60,000 nt of DNA from Symsagittifera roscoffensis (GCF_963678635.1 NC_087066.1:22291996-22351995), one strand, 5' to 3'. Shown: positions 1 to 12,700, counted from the stretch's first letter. Notes: generated from the sequence alone by a model not told the origin. Made by a program: numbers and translations.

Positions 1-38
1 CAAACAACACTTTTGACTCGCCATAAACTTTTTCCAAT

Positions 39-320
39 ATGTCTCCAGAACATAAGACCAAACAAACAAACAGTCCAAGCACTACTAGTATAACGAGTTT
101 CATTCAAGAGATAGGGTTTAAACAAGACTCCCCGGAATTTATCGCATGCATTAAATTGCTAGAAACCATCAAATCCAAAAAGCATGATAGCGAAAACGTA
201 AAAATTTTTGATTTGACCTCCGCGGTGGAGATTCCGAAAAATAATACGGTAGACAAAGTAAACGAGGAAATAAATACGACGGAGGAACACGAAAAAATTT
301 TCGAGGAGGAAGACGATTAA
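39..320 (+). CDS. Unassigned short ORF, 93 codons
   Basis: I do not recognise this protein. The frame opens with MSPEHKTKQ, is Ser/Thr/Lys-rich at the start, has a mixed hydrophobic middle (SFIQEIGF, FIACIKLLETI) and ends in an acidic run before TAA at 318-320. The same frame stays open after that stop for about 30 more codons rich in Thr, Lys and Glu, to a second TAA near 412, which suggests either a nonsense mutation in a longer frame or a terminal exon. Composition is less AT-skewed than the chance ORFs nearby. No domain or membrane segment is seen. The LTR-like sequence that follows makes a retroelement gag-like origin possible but unproven. Confidence 0.25.
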   Translation: MSPEHKTKQTNSPSTTSITSFIQEIGFKQDSPEFIACIKLLETIKSKKHDSENVKIFDLTSAVEIPKNNTVDKVNEEINTTEEHEKIFEEEDD

Positions 321-429
321 GTAGCGACGACAACAACAAAAAAGAATACGATTATCACGACACAAGAAACAGTCACAAAAGAAACAGCGGAAGAAAATGA
401 ACAGGCAGAATAAATGAAGCAAACAGACA

Positions 430-800
430 GTGCTACAGGGAATATAAAATTCTAGTCCCACCGGGACATTAAAACTCAAATAGTTTGTTCCCACAGGGAC
501 AATAAAAGCAGTTCATTCACTCCAGGGGAATGCCATCCGGCCGGATTGGCATGATCCACTATTAAGTATATATATTTTTTTATACTTTAAATCTATTACC
601 TGTTATCTTACTGTTAACTAGATTGATGGCCTTGACCTTCGAAAGGCAAGACCCAAAAGTTGAGCGTCAATTTTCAGAATAAAACGAATTCAGATTTATG
701 TTCAGTTCTTTCGCTCAATCAAACTCGCCTACAGATATTTAGCCAATCCGTTCGGATTAAATAAAGAGCTCTTACGTTACGGATCAATTGCAGAAAAAAA
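430..800 (+). repeat. LTR-like or terminal region with paired hairpins
   Basis: Two related motifs, CCCACCGGGACATTAAAA and CCCACAGGGACAATAAAA, lie about 40 bases apart and each can form a GTCCC/GGGAC hairpin. Next comes a near-perfect 19-base palindrome at 532-550 centred on ATCCGGCCGGAT, then a TATA-rich stretch near 565-580 and AATAAA signals near 679 and 759. Promoter-like and polyadenylation-like signals packed this way are typical of an LTR, but no second copy lies in the window, so boundaries and identity are uncertain. Confidence 0.25.
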
Positions 801-3599
801 GCAACCTTTTAAAGCCGTCAACTCAAAAATCAGGTTGAGAACAATCAAAACATAAAATGAGACCCTTCGAAACCTAAGTCGAGCACTGCCTAGTTTTTAT
901 TTCCTTATTTCTTTGATTCTCAAATCAAAAGTCGAAATCTAAGCCGAGCGGTGCCTTGTTTTTATTCCCTTTTTTAAAATTCCTTAATTAAAAATTGACC
1001 CTAAAAGTTTAGGGGAAAGAGCACCACTGGAATGGTCGAAGTTGCTTTTAATTGCAGCCAACTCAGGAAAATTGTTTGCGGAAAACAAAAAGTTCAGAGG
1101 GGCTTCTGTGAAAATAAAAGTTTGAGATTTAAATGTTCCCGCCAATTAAAAAGGTAAATTATAGTAAAGTATCAAAAAATGTTAAATTTGGAAGAAAATG
1201 GTCAAATAAAATAGGAAAATCCAAGTTGGAATAAATAATAGTTTCTGCCACAACTGAATTTCGCATTTAAATGATTGTTAAAGCTTTTTTCAGTTCAAAC
1301 ATCAACACCAAAGTTTGCCTGAAATTTTGCCTTAAATCTTTCTTTCAGTTAATTTACATTGTTTGATATCCCAAAAAATCAAAAAAAGAAAAATATAAAC
1401 CGAGCTTTGCCAAATTATACCAGTTTGTCCAAAGTTTTGAGATACATATCAATATCAGTCAAAGCATGGCTAAAACACAATCAAACCGTAAGTCGAGTAA
1501 TGCCTCTTTTAAAAACTTTTATTGCTTTTTGAAGAAGTTAATTTAATTGACAAACTAAAATTAAGCAAAAACATCTGATTAAAAGCATCTGCCCAAAAAG
1601 ACCACTGGGGTCTTAAATTTTGAGATGTAAGGGACCCCACTGCAAGAAAAACTATTTTAAGTTTATCAGAATCAATTGTAGAGCTCAGATCAACATTTGC
1701 TGTGAATTTACGAATCAATAATTAAAGATGAATGGGAAGTTTCAGTTTGAAACATATAGCATTCTGTACCAAAAATCCTATTTGATCAATTTCATAGCAG
1801 TTTTTAGTTCATGCATCATCACAAGAGATCAGTTGAAAACTACTCAAATTATCTTTCACTTTACTCGGTTTAGTTACTGGCCGAAAATCAAACATCGGAC
1901 ACAGTCAAAATATAGGCTAGGAAGAGTCGAAAAAAGAGACTTAGGACATTCGGAATACAAGACAAACTCAAACAAAACAAAGCTTGATGCAGTCGAAACA
2001 GAGTTCGAGTCGAGCACAACCGAATTTAATGTCAATCGCAGTAAAAAAAATAAATCGAAGACAAAGGACATGAGTACAAACTGTGTTATTTTTTTGAACT
2101 CCCAGAGAAAATAACGGAACTTTTTGCACGGTTTGTTTTTCTTACACACTATTTTTTAAATAAGAGGCAAATTTAACGAACGTTTTTTTCTCGCCCACCA
2201 AAGATATGAAAGCCCAAAATCAATTGTTTAAAAGTGAGAAAGAAGTTACCTGCCATTATTTGTCGTTATAGGTGTTTTCAAACTGATTTATTTGGATAAT
2301 TATTGTCACAAAAATTTATGGAATGAATAGAGCGCGGTCGATTTCGCTGCATTGTGCTTCGTATGCATAAATGATGAAATATGTCGTGAAACCTGTCCAC
2401 AATTTTATGAGGCATGCTGTTTAATATTAACAACATTTTGAATAGATTATGAAAAAATTTGGATTCGCGGTTTACGTAGCAAATAGAGGAAAGTTTGGGA
2501 AAACTTTTTTTTGCCAAAGATCTGAACTAAGTTGTGAAATCTAGAGACAAATCCGCTTTTACCAGCTTTGTCTGTGATCTTCGTTGCATACGAAATGCGG
2601 CTGCTCCTAAGTAGTTTATATGGAGCAAAATATGACAAAATGTGTTTTCCGAGAAAGTCGAGTCAGTCTTGTCATAGCCAAACATAGTCCAGAAAATCGA
2701 AAACATCTGAACTGGGTCTTATAAATTTACGGTTTTTATTTGGCGAGAAAAGTAATAAAGAAGGTTGGTCGAGAAAAACACAATAAATCTGAACTGCTTA
2801 GAGAAAACTGAATTTTTTCTAGTGTAGAGCAGATAGTCAAAACATACCCAATTTTGGTCAACATGATCAAAACATATCGAATTTTGGCAAAAAGATTGAA
2901 ACTTAAGTCGAAGGAATACAGCAAAATTGTTAACTCATAACTCTAAAACGCAGTAGCTATCAGCAAAATCTATCACAATTACAAGTTCTCATGTAATTTA
3001 CACTCGCTGACTCAAAAAATATTACAAATTTTACACAAATATTACAGTTTCATGATAAAAATGTACAACAGGGCAAACAGTATCTAGGTTAATAGCATCA
3101 ATCTGTATGGCCAACTGGACAATTATACTTGCTCAAAGGTAAAACATTACCCCTATTTTTTGAATCTCAATCACATTTCAAGACTAAAACACAAAAAAGG
3201 TATGATACAAAAAACGGGTAGAAAACGTTTAAAATCAATATTGAACATACATTAAAAACATAGGAGAAAAATAACAATAAAAACTTAGTTGCACTGAAAA
3301 TGCTAATTGATAGTAGCGGCTATTTGAAAAGATCATGAAAATAGTGCAAACACACAAAACAAGTTTTTTTATTGGTTCTGATGAAAATGATTTAAAAAAA
3401 GTCCTTTATAACACATTTTCATTGTCAGTCTCTTTACAAGCAAAAATAAATTATTTGACTTATTTAATTGCAATTTTGATTATATTTGGTTTTTAATATG
3501 TTTTGTTGCCTTGTTGAATAATTGAAGTGCTTTTAACGTCAAATATTTTTTTATAAAAACTTTTAATTTTAAAAAATGACAATCAAACTCAAATATAAA
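801..3599. other. AT-rich non-coding stretch with TCGA-type degenerate repeats
   Basis: No gene is supported here. A motif like CTAAGTCGAGCACTGCCT recurs at about 867-917, 932-980, 1396 and 1486, followed by T-rich sequence; the first two are near-tandem copies 65 bases apart. From about 2640 to 2930 short GTCGAGAAAGTCGA-like motifs recur, resembling those at 50.7-51.1 kb. The open frame at 1728-2114 runs through such sequence and shows no protein-like composition. Confidence 0.4.
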
Positions 3600-3987
3600 A
3601 GATCTTTGTTCCAACATAAGCTCGGGGTGTTTTTTTCTCCTCACCACTTAATCCGTTCGACTGTTTGTCAGTTTTGAACAAAAATTTTTTTTCACTACCT
3701 GAACGCCAGTGATGACTTGAGCTCAAAATTAAAAATTTTAAACCGCTCATAAATTGTTCCAAATTGAAATTGGGCAAAATATTTGGTGACTTTGAGTAAA
3801 CCTACTTAATGCTAAGAACAACAGTTTTGTAATCGCCATAGCGTTTGGGGGAGAGTTTCAAAAAAAATCAAACAACTTCAAATTTTTTTTTTTCCAAAAT
3901 TGTAATAATTTTTTCAAAAGTTGTTTCAAAGACCTGAAACGGCGGTCGGAACCTTGAGACATTCACCCGGGTACCAGCAGTCTTGTT
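3600..3987 (+). mobile_element. 5H/3T interspersed element, diverged copy
   Basis: Matches along the order of the better-preserved copies: GCTCGGGGTG with a T-run near 3620, TTGAGCTCAAA near 3717, GTTCCAAATTGAA near 3757, GCGTTTGGGGGA near 3841, GGTCGGAAC near 3944 and the end CAGCAGTCTTGTT at 3975-3987. The 3' hairpin and the palindromic core are eroded. Confidence 0.6.
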
Positions 3988-4399
3988 ATTCATGAAATTC
4001 CATTGCGGAAAGTGACCTTCGACAATAAGTTTTTTTTTGTACAACTCAATTCGGGAGCGAAGGGTTAAAAAACAGTTTTTGCCTAGGCAGAAACAAAGAG
4101 ATGCAATTCATTGATTAACTCCAGCTATTTCAAGTAATGTATTAGATGAAAATAGTGTATATGAATCATCTTAGAAAACGTTCCAAATGGGAGTGAGGCA
4201 TGCCTTTTAATCTATTTAATATTCTACTTTAACTAAAATATGTCACTTTGTTCTTAACTTTGTTCTTAACTTTGTTTGGGGGTAATTTTCATATATATTT
4301 TTTGAAAATTTCATTAAATTATTTAATCTAAAGTACTTCATCGAAATTAAAATACAGTCGGAACATTCAAGTTTTCGTCCTGATGATAGCAGTCTTGTT
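3988..4399 (+). mobile_element. 5H/3T interspersed element, second copy directly downstream
   Basis: Head-to-tail after the previous copy. Recognisable parts are CTTAGAAAACGTTCCAAAT near 4170, TTTGGGGGTAA near 4277, CAGTCGGAACATTCA at 4352-4366 and the end AGCAGTCTTGTT at 4388-4399. A 15-base unit, TCTTAACTTTGT, is tandemly repeated near 4247-4277. The 5' half is poorly conserved. Confidence 0.5.
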
Positions 4400-4559
4400 G
4401 TGCTTAGACATGTTTCAGACACAATCTACTGAAATTCCGAAAGGAAAAGACCCAAAATGAAAGACTCAAAAGAGTAGACGATAAATTTAAGTCAAAACAT
4501 CCTGCAGTTTCAGGCCCATTTATTGTTTTTTGTTTGAATAAATTGCCACAAAAATCGAA

Positions 4560-4945
4560 TTTTTAGTAATATCTCCCACAATTTAATGCAAACGGGAAAG
4601 AGATGCATTTAGCAGTTTGTTTTTTTAAAAAACAATCAAATGACTTGCCTCAATTGAATTTGGAAAAAATTGAATTGCCTCTTACACGCGTTATAAGAAC
4701 GTAAAATATCGGCCGTTAGTTGTCCCAAATTGTCCAAATTCACAATTTTCAAACAACCCCCTTAGCTTAAAAAAAGTTAGAGATGAACTTTTTTTGGTTT
4801 TCAGCTTAAGAAAGTAACATCTTTCAGATGGTATGAAAAAATTGCAGTAAAAGCATATTGAAAAAGTCGAAAACGGACTGAATACTTAAAAACACCCCGA
4901 GCATAAACGTTACGCACTTTTTTCGATACTCAGAACAACAAGAAG
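4560..4945 (-). mobile_element. 5H/3T interspersed element, partial reverse copy
   Basis: The reverse complement of the 5' end is seen at 4895-4942 (CACCCCGAGCATAAACG, then CGATACTCAGAAC), with the conserved TTGTCCCAAATTGTCC near 4722. The 3' hairpin end is not convincing, so the copy is truncated or strongly diverged. Confidence 0.5.
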
Positions 4946-5434
4946 ATTGCTCGTACCAGGGTGGAAAAAATTGAATAGTCTGAATGCCTTCCAATTGGTC
5001 TCGGATACTTTTTCCACCCAAACGTCCTAAACTGACATAGTTGCAAAAAATCAAAAAAATTGACCTAAGAGGGTTTACACCTCGAAAAAACTAAATGATG
5101 CGACGTTGATTAAACATGCTGTTAGTTAAATTTTTCTGGGTATTGGGGCCGCGTAAAAAATAAGCCCTAGAATACTTCGATTGAAAGTTTTTGAAGTTAT
5201 ACTTTTTGCCAAACAGATAAATCAAAACAGAGTTGTTGGAGTTTGATTCCTATATGGAATTGATATGATCAAAGATATCTTTTCAATTCACTTTGAAGTA
5301 TTTGTAGCGCAATTTTTGCCTCTTTTAGTAGATACACTCTAACTTTTAAAAAGTCGTGGATGTTTTCCTTGAAACACACATGAAATTAGTCCAAGAACAT
5401 GTCCGCATTGATAGTTTTCAAACCCATAAACTTT

Positions 5435-6550
5435 CGTTTTACAGGTCACTTCTAATTTTCATTGAGCTCAACCAATCAATATTTTCAAGGAGATGAAAAT
5501 GTTGTGTTAGAAAATTTTACTTCGATCGCCAAAATGGGTTTGAACCATATCAACCATAATTATTCAGTAAAATCCTTCGAAAGCCGGAAAGTACGAGCCA
5601 AGTATGAAAAACTTAATTGCATTTGATAGATGCAGAAATTTTCATTCGAATATGAGCCGTTTTCTTTAATTGGCGCAAAGTTAGCTGATTTTGATAATTT
5701 CGAACAACTTCTACAGTGCTGATTTAAATTGACCGGACAAAACGCGCTAAACTTGAAATTTAAAATGCATTTTTCTCAAATTGGGTTGAGTTTAGGTGAA
5801 AACTTACGAAGACAAAACTTGCTTAAAATTTTAGCAGGATTAATAGGGTGTAATTTGTTTTGCGAAATTCGGGCCCAAATTTTGTCTAACCAAATTTCGG
5901 GCCCAAATTTTGATGACCTTTTTTGTCTATCAAACAAAAATAAATTAAGTCATACAATATTTTGGAGATTATACTCTTCATAAAGTTTGCTGTGCTACAT
6001 AAGGGGCTCATTTTGATATAATTATGTCTGTGATCGACTGGTTGTTTTCGGCGTAATTTTTGATTAACTAAGAAAAGCCAAAATGACCCATTTTTGGGGT
6101 AAAATTTTGGACCCGAATTTCGCAAAACAAATTACACCATAATAATTCTGCTAAAATTTTAAGCACGTTTTGTCGTCATAAGTTTTCATCTAAACTGAAC
6201 CCAAATTGAGAAAAACGGGTTTTAATTTTCAAGTTTAACGCGTTTTGTCCGGTTAATTTAAATCAGCACTGTAGAATTTGTTCGAAATTATCAAAATCAG
6301 CTAATTTTGCGCCAACTAAAGAAAACGGCTCATCTTCGAAAGAAAAATTCTGCATCTATCAAATGCAATTAAGTTTTTCATACTTGGCTCATACTTGCCG
6401 GCTTTCGAAGGATTTTACTGAATAATTATGGTTGATATGGTTCAAACCCATTTTGGCGATCGAAGTAAAATTTTTTAACACAACATTTTCATCTCCTTGA
6501 AAATATTGATTGGTTGAGCTCAATGAAAATAAGAAGTGACCTGTAAAACG
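5435..6550. repeat. 1.1 kb symmetric inverted repeat
   Basis: The arm 5435-~5885 reappears as its reverse complement at ~6100-6550 with scattered substitutions. Landmarks pair exactly about one centre: CGTTTTACAG at 5435 with CTGTAAAACG ending at 6550, CAGTGCTG at 5714 with CAGCACTG ending at 6271, and TGCGAAATTC at 5861 with GAATTTCGCA at 6115-6124. All coordinate sums equal 11985, so the arms share no net insertion or deletion. The central ~215 bases are not palindromic. The region contains the TA-flanked element at 5714-6271 and extends about 280 bases beyond it on each side. Confidence 0.85.
5714..6271. mobile_element. TA-flanked miniature inverted-repeat transposon (Tc1/mariner-like ends)
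   Basis: Begins CAGTGCTGATTTAAATTGA and ends with the inverse, AATTTAAATCAGCACTG, directly flanked by TA at 5712-5713 and 6272-6273. CAGTG ends and TA flanks are typical of Tc1/mariner non-autonomous elements, which is the basis for this tentative class. No transposase frame is present. Related but shorter copies occur at 12.25-12.49, 12.65-12.99 and 14.65-14.88 kb, showing a dispersed family. Confidence 0.6.
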
Positions 6551-9500
6551 AGCGTTAGCAATTTCCTATGTTTATGCTCGATTCTGATGTGCTGAAAAAA
6601 GTGAAATAAAGTTGCGATCAACAATCCCTCCATCAAAAGGGTGGCCACCTTCTTTGAAAATGTGAGATGTTTTACTCTATTGCTCGCCATCTTCTTGTAA
6701 CAAAAAAATGGGTTAAGCAAATTTGCAATAGATTTATTCAACAGCAATCAAAATGTCTCAATTTTTTTTAAATGTTTCACCGCAAGGGGGAACTGATTGA
6801 ATAAAAAAGTCGATTTGTGTTATAAGAAATAGTTGAGGATTTATCAACTTGTATGTAATTGACCTAAACTCCAATTTATTTTGCTAGTTGCTTCATTAGG
6901 CTATGTGGATGACACTAATTTGCTCTCAAATGGAATATACATAGATCATTGCAAGTGAAGTCTAGAAAAAGGGGCTAGATTTTGGTTAACCATTTGTGTT
7001 TCCGCAACCTGAAAATCAATTTCGACAAAAATATTTCAGTAGTAGTTGAATTAAAACCTATAAAATTATGTTCTCACGGCAGATGAATAAATCATTCAAG
7101 AAAGAAAAGAACAAAGTAATAAGGTGTTATCAAAGAACCAAATTCTCGCGAAAACTGCACAAGTCATTAAAAACTCACGTACAGTTACAGGATGCATACC
7201 TGACGAAATAAAAACAATGCTATTAATGCTTTTCCACAAATCATTTACAGTTTTTAGTTTTTTTTTTACAATAGGTCAAAATCTTATCGAAAATCTGGAA
7301 AAGCATCTAATTTGGGAAGTTAAAATTGCGTTATATAAATGCATTCTCAGCAAAATTTTTTGCAAAGTTTGGCCTATTGACCCTTCGGTTTTTCTAGACT
7401 AAAGAGTATCTACACATTTGAACTAAATAAAGATAAAAAACAACCTTATATCAAATAAAGAGAGTTTTATTTACCAAATGTCTAATTTTAAAAAATTCAT
7501 GTTTAACCTCAAATTTAAATCAAATAATTTTTTTTCTCTCGAAACAGCACAGAGTCGGTTTAAAAGTAAAATTGAACAAGAAAAATCAGTTCCTGAAAAA
7601 TCTTTTTTTTTTCACAGCAAGGAAAACCCGATTGGGCTAAAATAAGTCGAGGCATCTTCCCAGGATCAAATTAAGATTCAATGCTTTCAGCTTATTTCTG
7701 AAATACATGAAACCTAATTCATTTGTTAGTAAAGTAATCTCAATAGACTTCGTGAAAGGAACTGTTTTGCTTCCAAGTGAATTAGAAATAAAGGTTGCAA
7801 AATTTTTTTTAGAGAAATTAGCAAGAAGTTTGGGATGATGCTCGTTCGATTTTTTCTTGAGTACTGATAAACATAGAGTCTAAAAACATGTTTGAATCTA
7901 AAAACCTATCCACTGGCACCATATAAAAAAAACTTAATGATGAAAGTACACAAATTCATTCAAGCATGCTTTGGTTTTATCCATGTATGAATTCAGAGTT
8001 CTTATATTTAGTTACAAACTCAAGCAACTTGTATTTCTAGAAATCTTAATAGCTGGATTTTTTTCTGGAAATTTTGTACAAGTTGATCTAAACATCTGAA
8101 TAGGTCATAAGTTCAAAAAAAGTTTTAATACTAATACCTGACTGGGAATGGAAAAAAAATACGCGGCCTCCATGTCTAATAAGATCAAATCAACATATTT
8201 TTCAGTAAATATTTTTTTCTATTCGATACAACCCAAACAATAAGCTTTACATCTAACATTACAAAAAGTTACCGTTCACACGAAGAAGATACTACAACCC
8301 TGCCTTAATTTTAGATTTGTTAACAAATCAGTGTTTAGTTTTATTCAGAAAATTTCATGGTTTTGTTCACTGGCTTTTAGAATTGAGGGAAGGCAGTCTC
8401 TTCCTAAGTTTCAGTTAGAATGTTCAATCACCTGCCATGGAAATGATAATAGGTGAGAACGAGCTAGCTCTCTCTTAACCTCTGGCGGTACGTATACGCC
8501 AATCTGAGCAGTTTTGGCTGCAAAAGTGTAACCATGTGTAACCTCTAGACACCCAAAAACGCTTTTGAGAAAAATAACATCGCTCAACAAAATAACTCAG
8601 TCTGGAGTTTAAAGAAGTTATACAAATGGGCTAATCTACGACTAGTCTGTTAAATCCTACTGATAGATCCCAGTGATTCGCTTGAACTGCAAATATGATA
8701 ACTATGAAAATCACTTTTGAAAGAATTTCGGTCTCGTAGCCTTTTTTGATCTTTTTCAATTTTTAAAAACACGAAGTCTTCTTCTACGGTACATGACCTC
8801 GCTAGAAAATAGTTTGATCAGTCATTTTCACCTCCCTTTTTTGGTTGATTGTTTGAAGACAATTTATGTGTTTTGATTCTACTCTCTTTGCCCTGAGTGC
8901 CTTAATCACCTAAATGTATTCTTTCGCTCTTTAAAACCATTATCATATATTTTTAAGATGTGAACAAAAACTACCGTCCATTTGCAAATGAACAACAATT
9001 TTTTCATTCTTGTTTGCAATGCTTTTTAGGCCGTTAACCTTTTTTAAAAAAAGTTTTGCAATTGATTGTTATCGATGAACTGAAAATCATTTTGAATAGG
9101 GCAAAATGACACGGCTGAAAAAGCTTAGCGTATTTTAAAAGATAGCGTAATTTTCTTACTTCGGTGACAGCAATGACCTCGAACGATGAACTTTTGTAAC
9201 CGACCAAAATTAGTTTTGCTTCCAAGACATATGACCATAAACTGAAACTCGTGATTTATTTCCAAAATCCATGTACCTTTTGAGAGCCCAATTTTCAATT
9301 GTGTGTCTTTCAGATTTACTTTAAGAAACTCTGCTCTTCTAAGACAACTCTGTTTGCTTGCAGTCTTAATCTAGTTTATCTCGAAGATGACACCGTAAAA
9401 CGTGCTAAACTACAAAACATGCGCCCATTCATTGTAAATTTAACCTTATTCTTCCTTGGTGACTCTTTTGATTCATAAACTCAAATTATATTTAAAATTC

Positions 9501-9597
9501 TTTATAAAACTTTTATTATAAATCTGCATCATCAAATTCATAAATTGATGAGAAATCATTAAATTATCAGACAACTACCAAAAAAACTGTTACCTAG
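6551..9597. other. AT-rich intergenic DNA without recognised content
   Basis: I see no exon with credible splice sites, no RNA gene and no clear repeat. The open frame at 7124-7402 is AT-driven and has no recognisable motif. A short near-palindrome, GGCGGTACGTATACGCC, occurs near 8485. If the lectin gene starts near 9.6 kb its promoter should lie at the right edge of this stretch, but no convincing TATA or initiator element stands out. Confidence 0.4.
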
Positions 9598-9741
9598 AAT
9601 ACCCCAGGATAGAATGCCCATGGAAATCGGGGGCGAGCGGGACAACCAGGGCATTTTGAATGAGAGGGGCGGGGGTGAGTGGCAAGGATACAGCTTCAAA
9701 TATGCCAACTTTGGAACTGCAAACTCTACCATGTCTAGAGT
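9598..9741 (+). CDS. Lectin-like gene, exon 1 (cytoplasmic N-terminus)
   Basis: Candidate first coding exon, from AG at 9596-9597 to a strong GTGAGT donor at 9742. The frame contains MPMEIGGERDNQGI and later GYSFKYANFG, hydrophilic and without a signal peptide. Possible starts are ATG 9614 and ATG 9620; the second has the better context (CCCATGGAA). The exon ends with two bases of a codon (GT), and the exon at 13855 begins with one base, giving Val and continuing into the TM helix. GC content is well above the surroundings. An earlier donor, GTGAGT at 9673, would end the exon out of phase with the TM exon. The ATG may belong to a further upstream exon's frame. Confidence 0.55.
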
Positions 9742-12700
9742 GTGAGTTAATTTTATTAACCGCATGGAAGCAACCCCTACATTTTTTTACCAATTTGCCA
9801 AGTTTTAATCATAAAATTTACACCCGCTTCGAACATTTCCCATATATACTCGGGTTGAACTCCATACACAAAAAATGCTAGTCATACAATTCCATACAAG
9901 AAAAAGCTTATAGTACAATTTCATACACGGAGTGAATGGAAAGCTATACAAACAGTTTTGACACATGAAAAATGTATAATAAGCAGTTTTTAAAAAGCTG
10001 AAAAAAATTTCCGAAGTAAACATTTTTTTTCCTCAATTTTAGTCACAATATCACTTTCACGCTCAAATAAGCATTTTTGGAAAAAACAATTGCATGCAAA
10101 AGTGTATAGTTTTTCTCTATAACATGGTCCAGTCTGAATTTTTCCTACTCAAAAGAAAACAAAATTGACTAAGTATTTCTGCGAATCCATACATGAAATT
10201 GTTAAGTTTTCCAGCCTTCCAATTTTCGAAAAAAAAAGTTTTTTTTTGAGAAATATATATGCTCGGGGTGATTTTTTTGTCAGACCAGTTCTACATAACT
10301 CAGTTCCCTCGGGGGATTGATCTGTTGGACCAGTCGAGTGTTCACGTTGCTATAGTAACCTGCCTTGAGAATTGTTAAAACTGCTTGTTTCATTATCACT
10401 CACCTCAAAATCATTCCAAATTGAATTGAGGCAGCTAACTGGTTTTATTAACTCCATTAACGATTCAAATTTCAACACCTAACTTTTGATTTTATCAGCC
10501 AATATTAACCAAACTAATCGAAACACAACCGTCGCTTTGAGATGATACGAGCAGTCTTACTTACTTTTTTTTCAATTTTCGAAGAAAGTGACAACATATT
10601 TGTACTCGGGGTGCTTTTTCTCCAGACTAGTTCTGAATTTTAAACTGCATTTTTCACAGATTTTTGAGATTTTTTACACTTACCGCTGACCCGAGCTCAA
10701 ATTTAGAAAGCTATTATACCTGTGAATGCTTTTAGTAGATTTATGGGGATTCAAAAATTGCCACCTTGGCCGATTTGGGACAATTAACGCGCAAAAAATA
10801 TTTCGGCTATTTCGAAGTGTGGGGAAACTTCAGTATATTTCGGAGTGTGAAGGGTTTTGGTACTCATAGAGGGATATATATTTCAACGTGTGGGGGGGGG
10901 GGATATTTCAAAATTTTTTAATCTAATTTTTTACGAAAATTTCACTAATAAGTTTATTTTAAAAAATCCCATATAAATTAAAACGCAATCGGATAAACCA
11001 GGGCTTTGCCCTGATACGAGCAGTCTCGTTTTTAACTTCAAGTTAATTTCCAAAGTTAGAGTGCCCTAAAATCATTCCCAATTGGTTTAACATGGGCTTT
11101 TTTGTCTAACTGATCTGCTAGTACATGTAGATGAGAAATGCATCACTTAGTAATTAAAAAAGCGTGTGGCTTGGAGATTGTCAAGAAAACCCTGAAAAAA
11201 CGCTTTTTTCATTTTCTCGAAAAATTCATCATAATAGCTTAAATCATTGATATAGTTCAGCAAAAGCATATCCGTCAAAATTGCAAAATAACTGAGTTGT
11301 TAAGCAACTATGTTAAAACTGTGTATGTTGTAGGTTTTGTCTATTAATCCAAACTTCTTTAACAGCCGCAGAAAACTAATGGTTTTCTTGCATAGAAAAG
11401 AAACTAATCGTGTGTTGCCCATCAAAACTTACAACTTGTTTTTAGTTCGGCCTCCTTGTAACATACCGACATTTGACAAAAATTGATTTCGAGTGACTTC
11501 TATATTTCCTAATCAGTATATTTCCATTGGATTGGCTGATTAAACAGATGCATGTTTTGGCTAGTTAAATAATTGAATTCAATTTTAGCTTCATTTAAGA
11601 AACTCTATCATGAAGGTTACTCTATCATGAACTTTTCAGAATCAGTTAATTGATACAATAGTAATCTTTTAAATAATAGCATTTTTCTGTTGAAAACGGA
11701 ATAACTTTTCAGAGAGTCACTTTGGAAGAATGAAGAAAATATAAAGATGTGTCAATTATCGATTGAGCAATTTTCAATTGTCATGTTCTTGCTATTGCCC
11801 CAACCACAGATTTGTATCAAAAAATTGTAGCCCCACTGTAATTTTATAAGTTGCCATAATTTACTCGAATGAAATACACAATAAGTGTTTTTAGAGCCCA
11901 TAAATGTTCACTGAATAAAAATGAAAATCGAATGGAGAAGAATTCAATATATCCCATAAAAGTTATTCTGATGGACAGAACATCTGTGCCAGGCAAACTT
12001 CGACATTTCAACTAGCAAATTTTTGACGGAAATTTTAAGGCTCATTCACAAGAATTGTTGTCTTGAGCTCAAATTTAAAACACTATTACACCTGTGATTA
12101 TTTTTTGTCAAGTTATGGGGGTGAAAACTTACCAATTTGGCCATTTTGGGAAAATTAGCGCGCGATATAAGTCGTGCTATAAACGCGTAAGCGAAGATAT
12201 AATCAGTCTTAGAAATCATTCCAAATTGAATTTAGTCATGCTTTTGTAATTGATTTTGTAGATTTGGTGCATTTTTTATTTGAGTAAAAAAGTTTAAAAT
12301 GATACATTTTTAGGATTAAATTTTGGGCCCAAATTTTGCAAAATATAATGAATTATAATGATTCTACTACAACTCTCAGCAAGTTTTGTCTTCATCATTT
12401 TTTCTCTATGACTCAACCACTTCGAGAAAAAGTGTTTAAATTTTCAAGTTTTATTAGCATTTTTTCCTGACTATTTAAAACAGCACTGTGTTTAACACTT
12501 AACTAATTGCAAATTATATCACTCTGTACATAGCGTGAAAGGAGATTATTTTATATAAACCTTAAAAAGAAGAGTACACTCTCCAAAACACTGTAAAAAT
12601 TAATTTACCTTAATTTGATAGTTAAGATAAATCGTTTTACTGTATATAAACCAATATGTTAATTAAAAACATTTTCTGAACGAGTCTATAAAATTTTCGA

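Noticed and set aside
1728-2114. 128-codon plus-strand frame
   Set aside because: Overlaps a similar minus-strand frame, is Lys/Thr/Ser-rich from AT-rich DNA, and has no recognisable motif.
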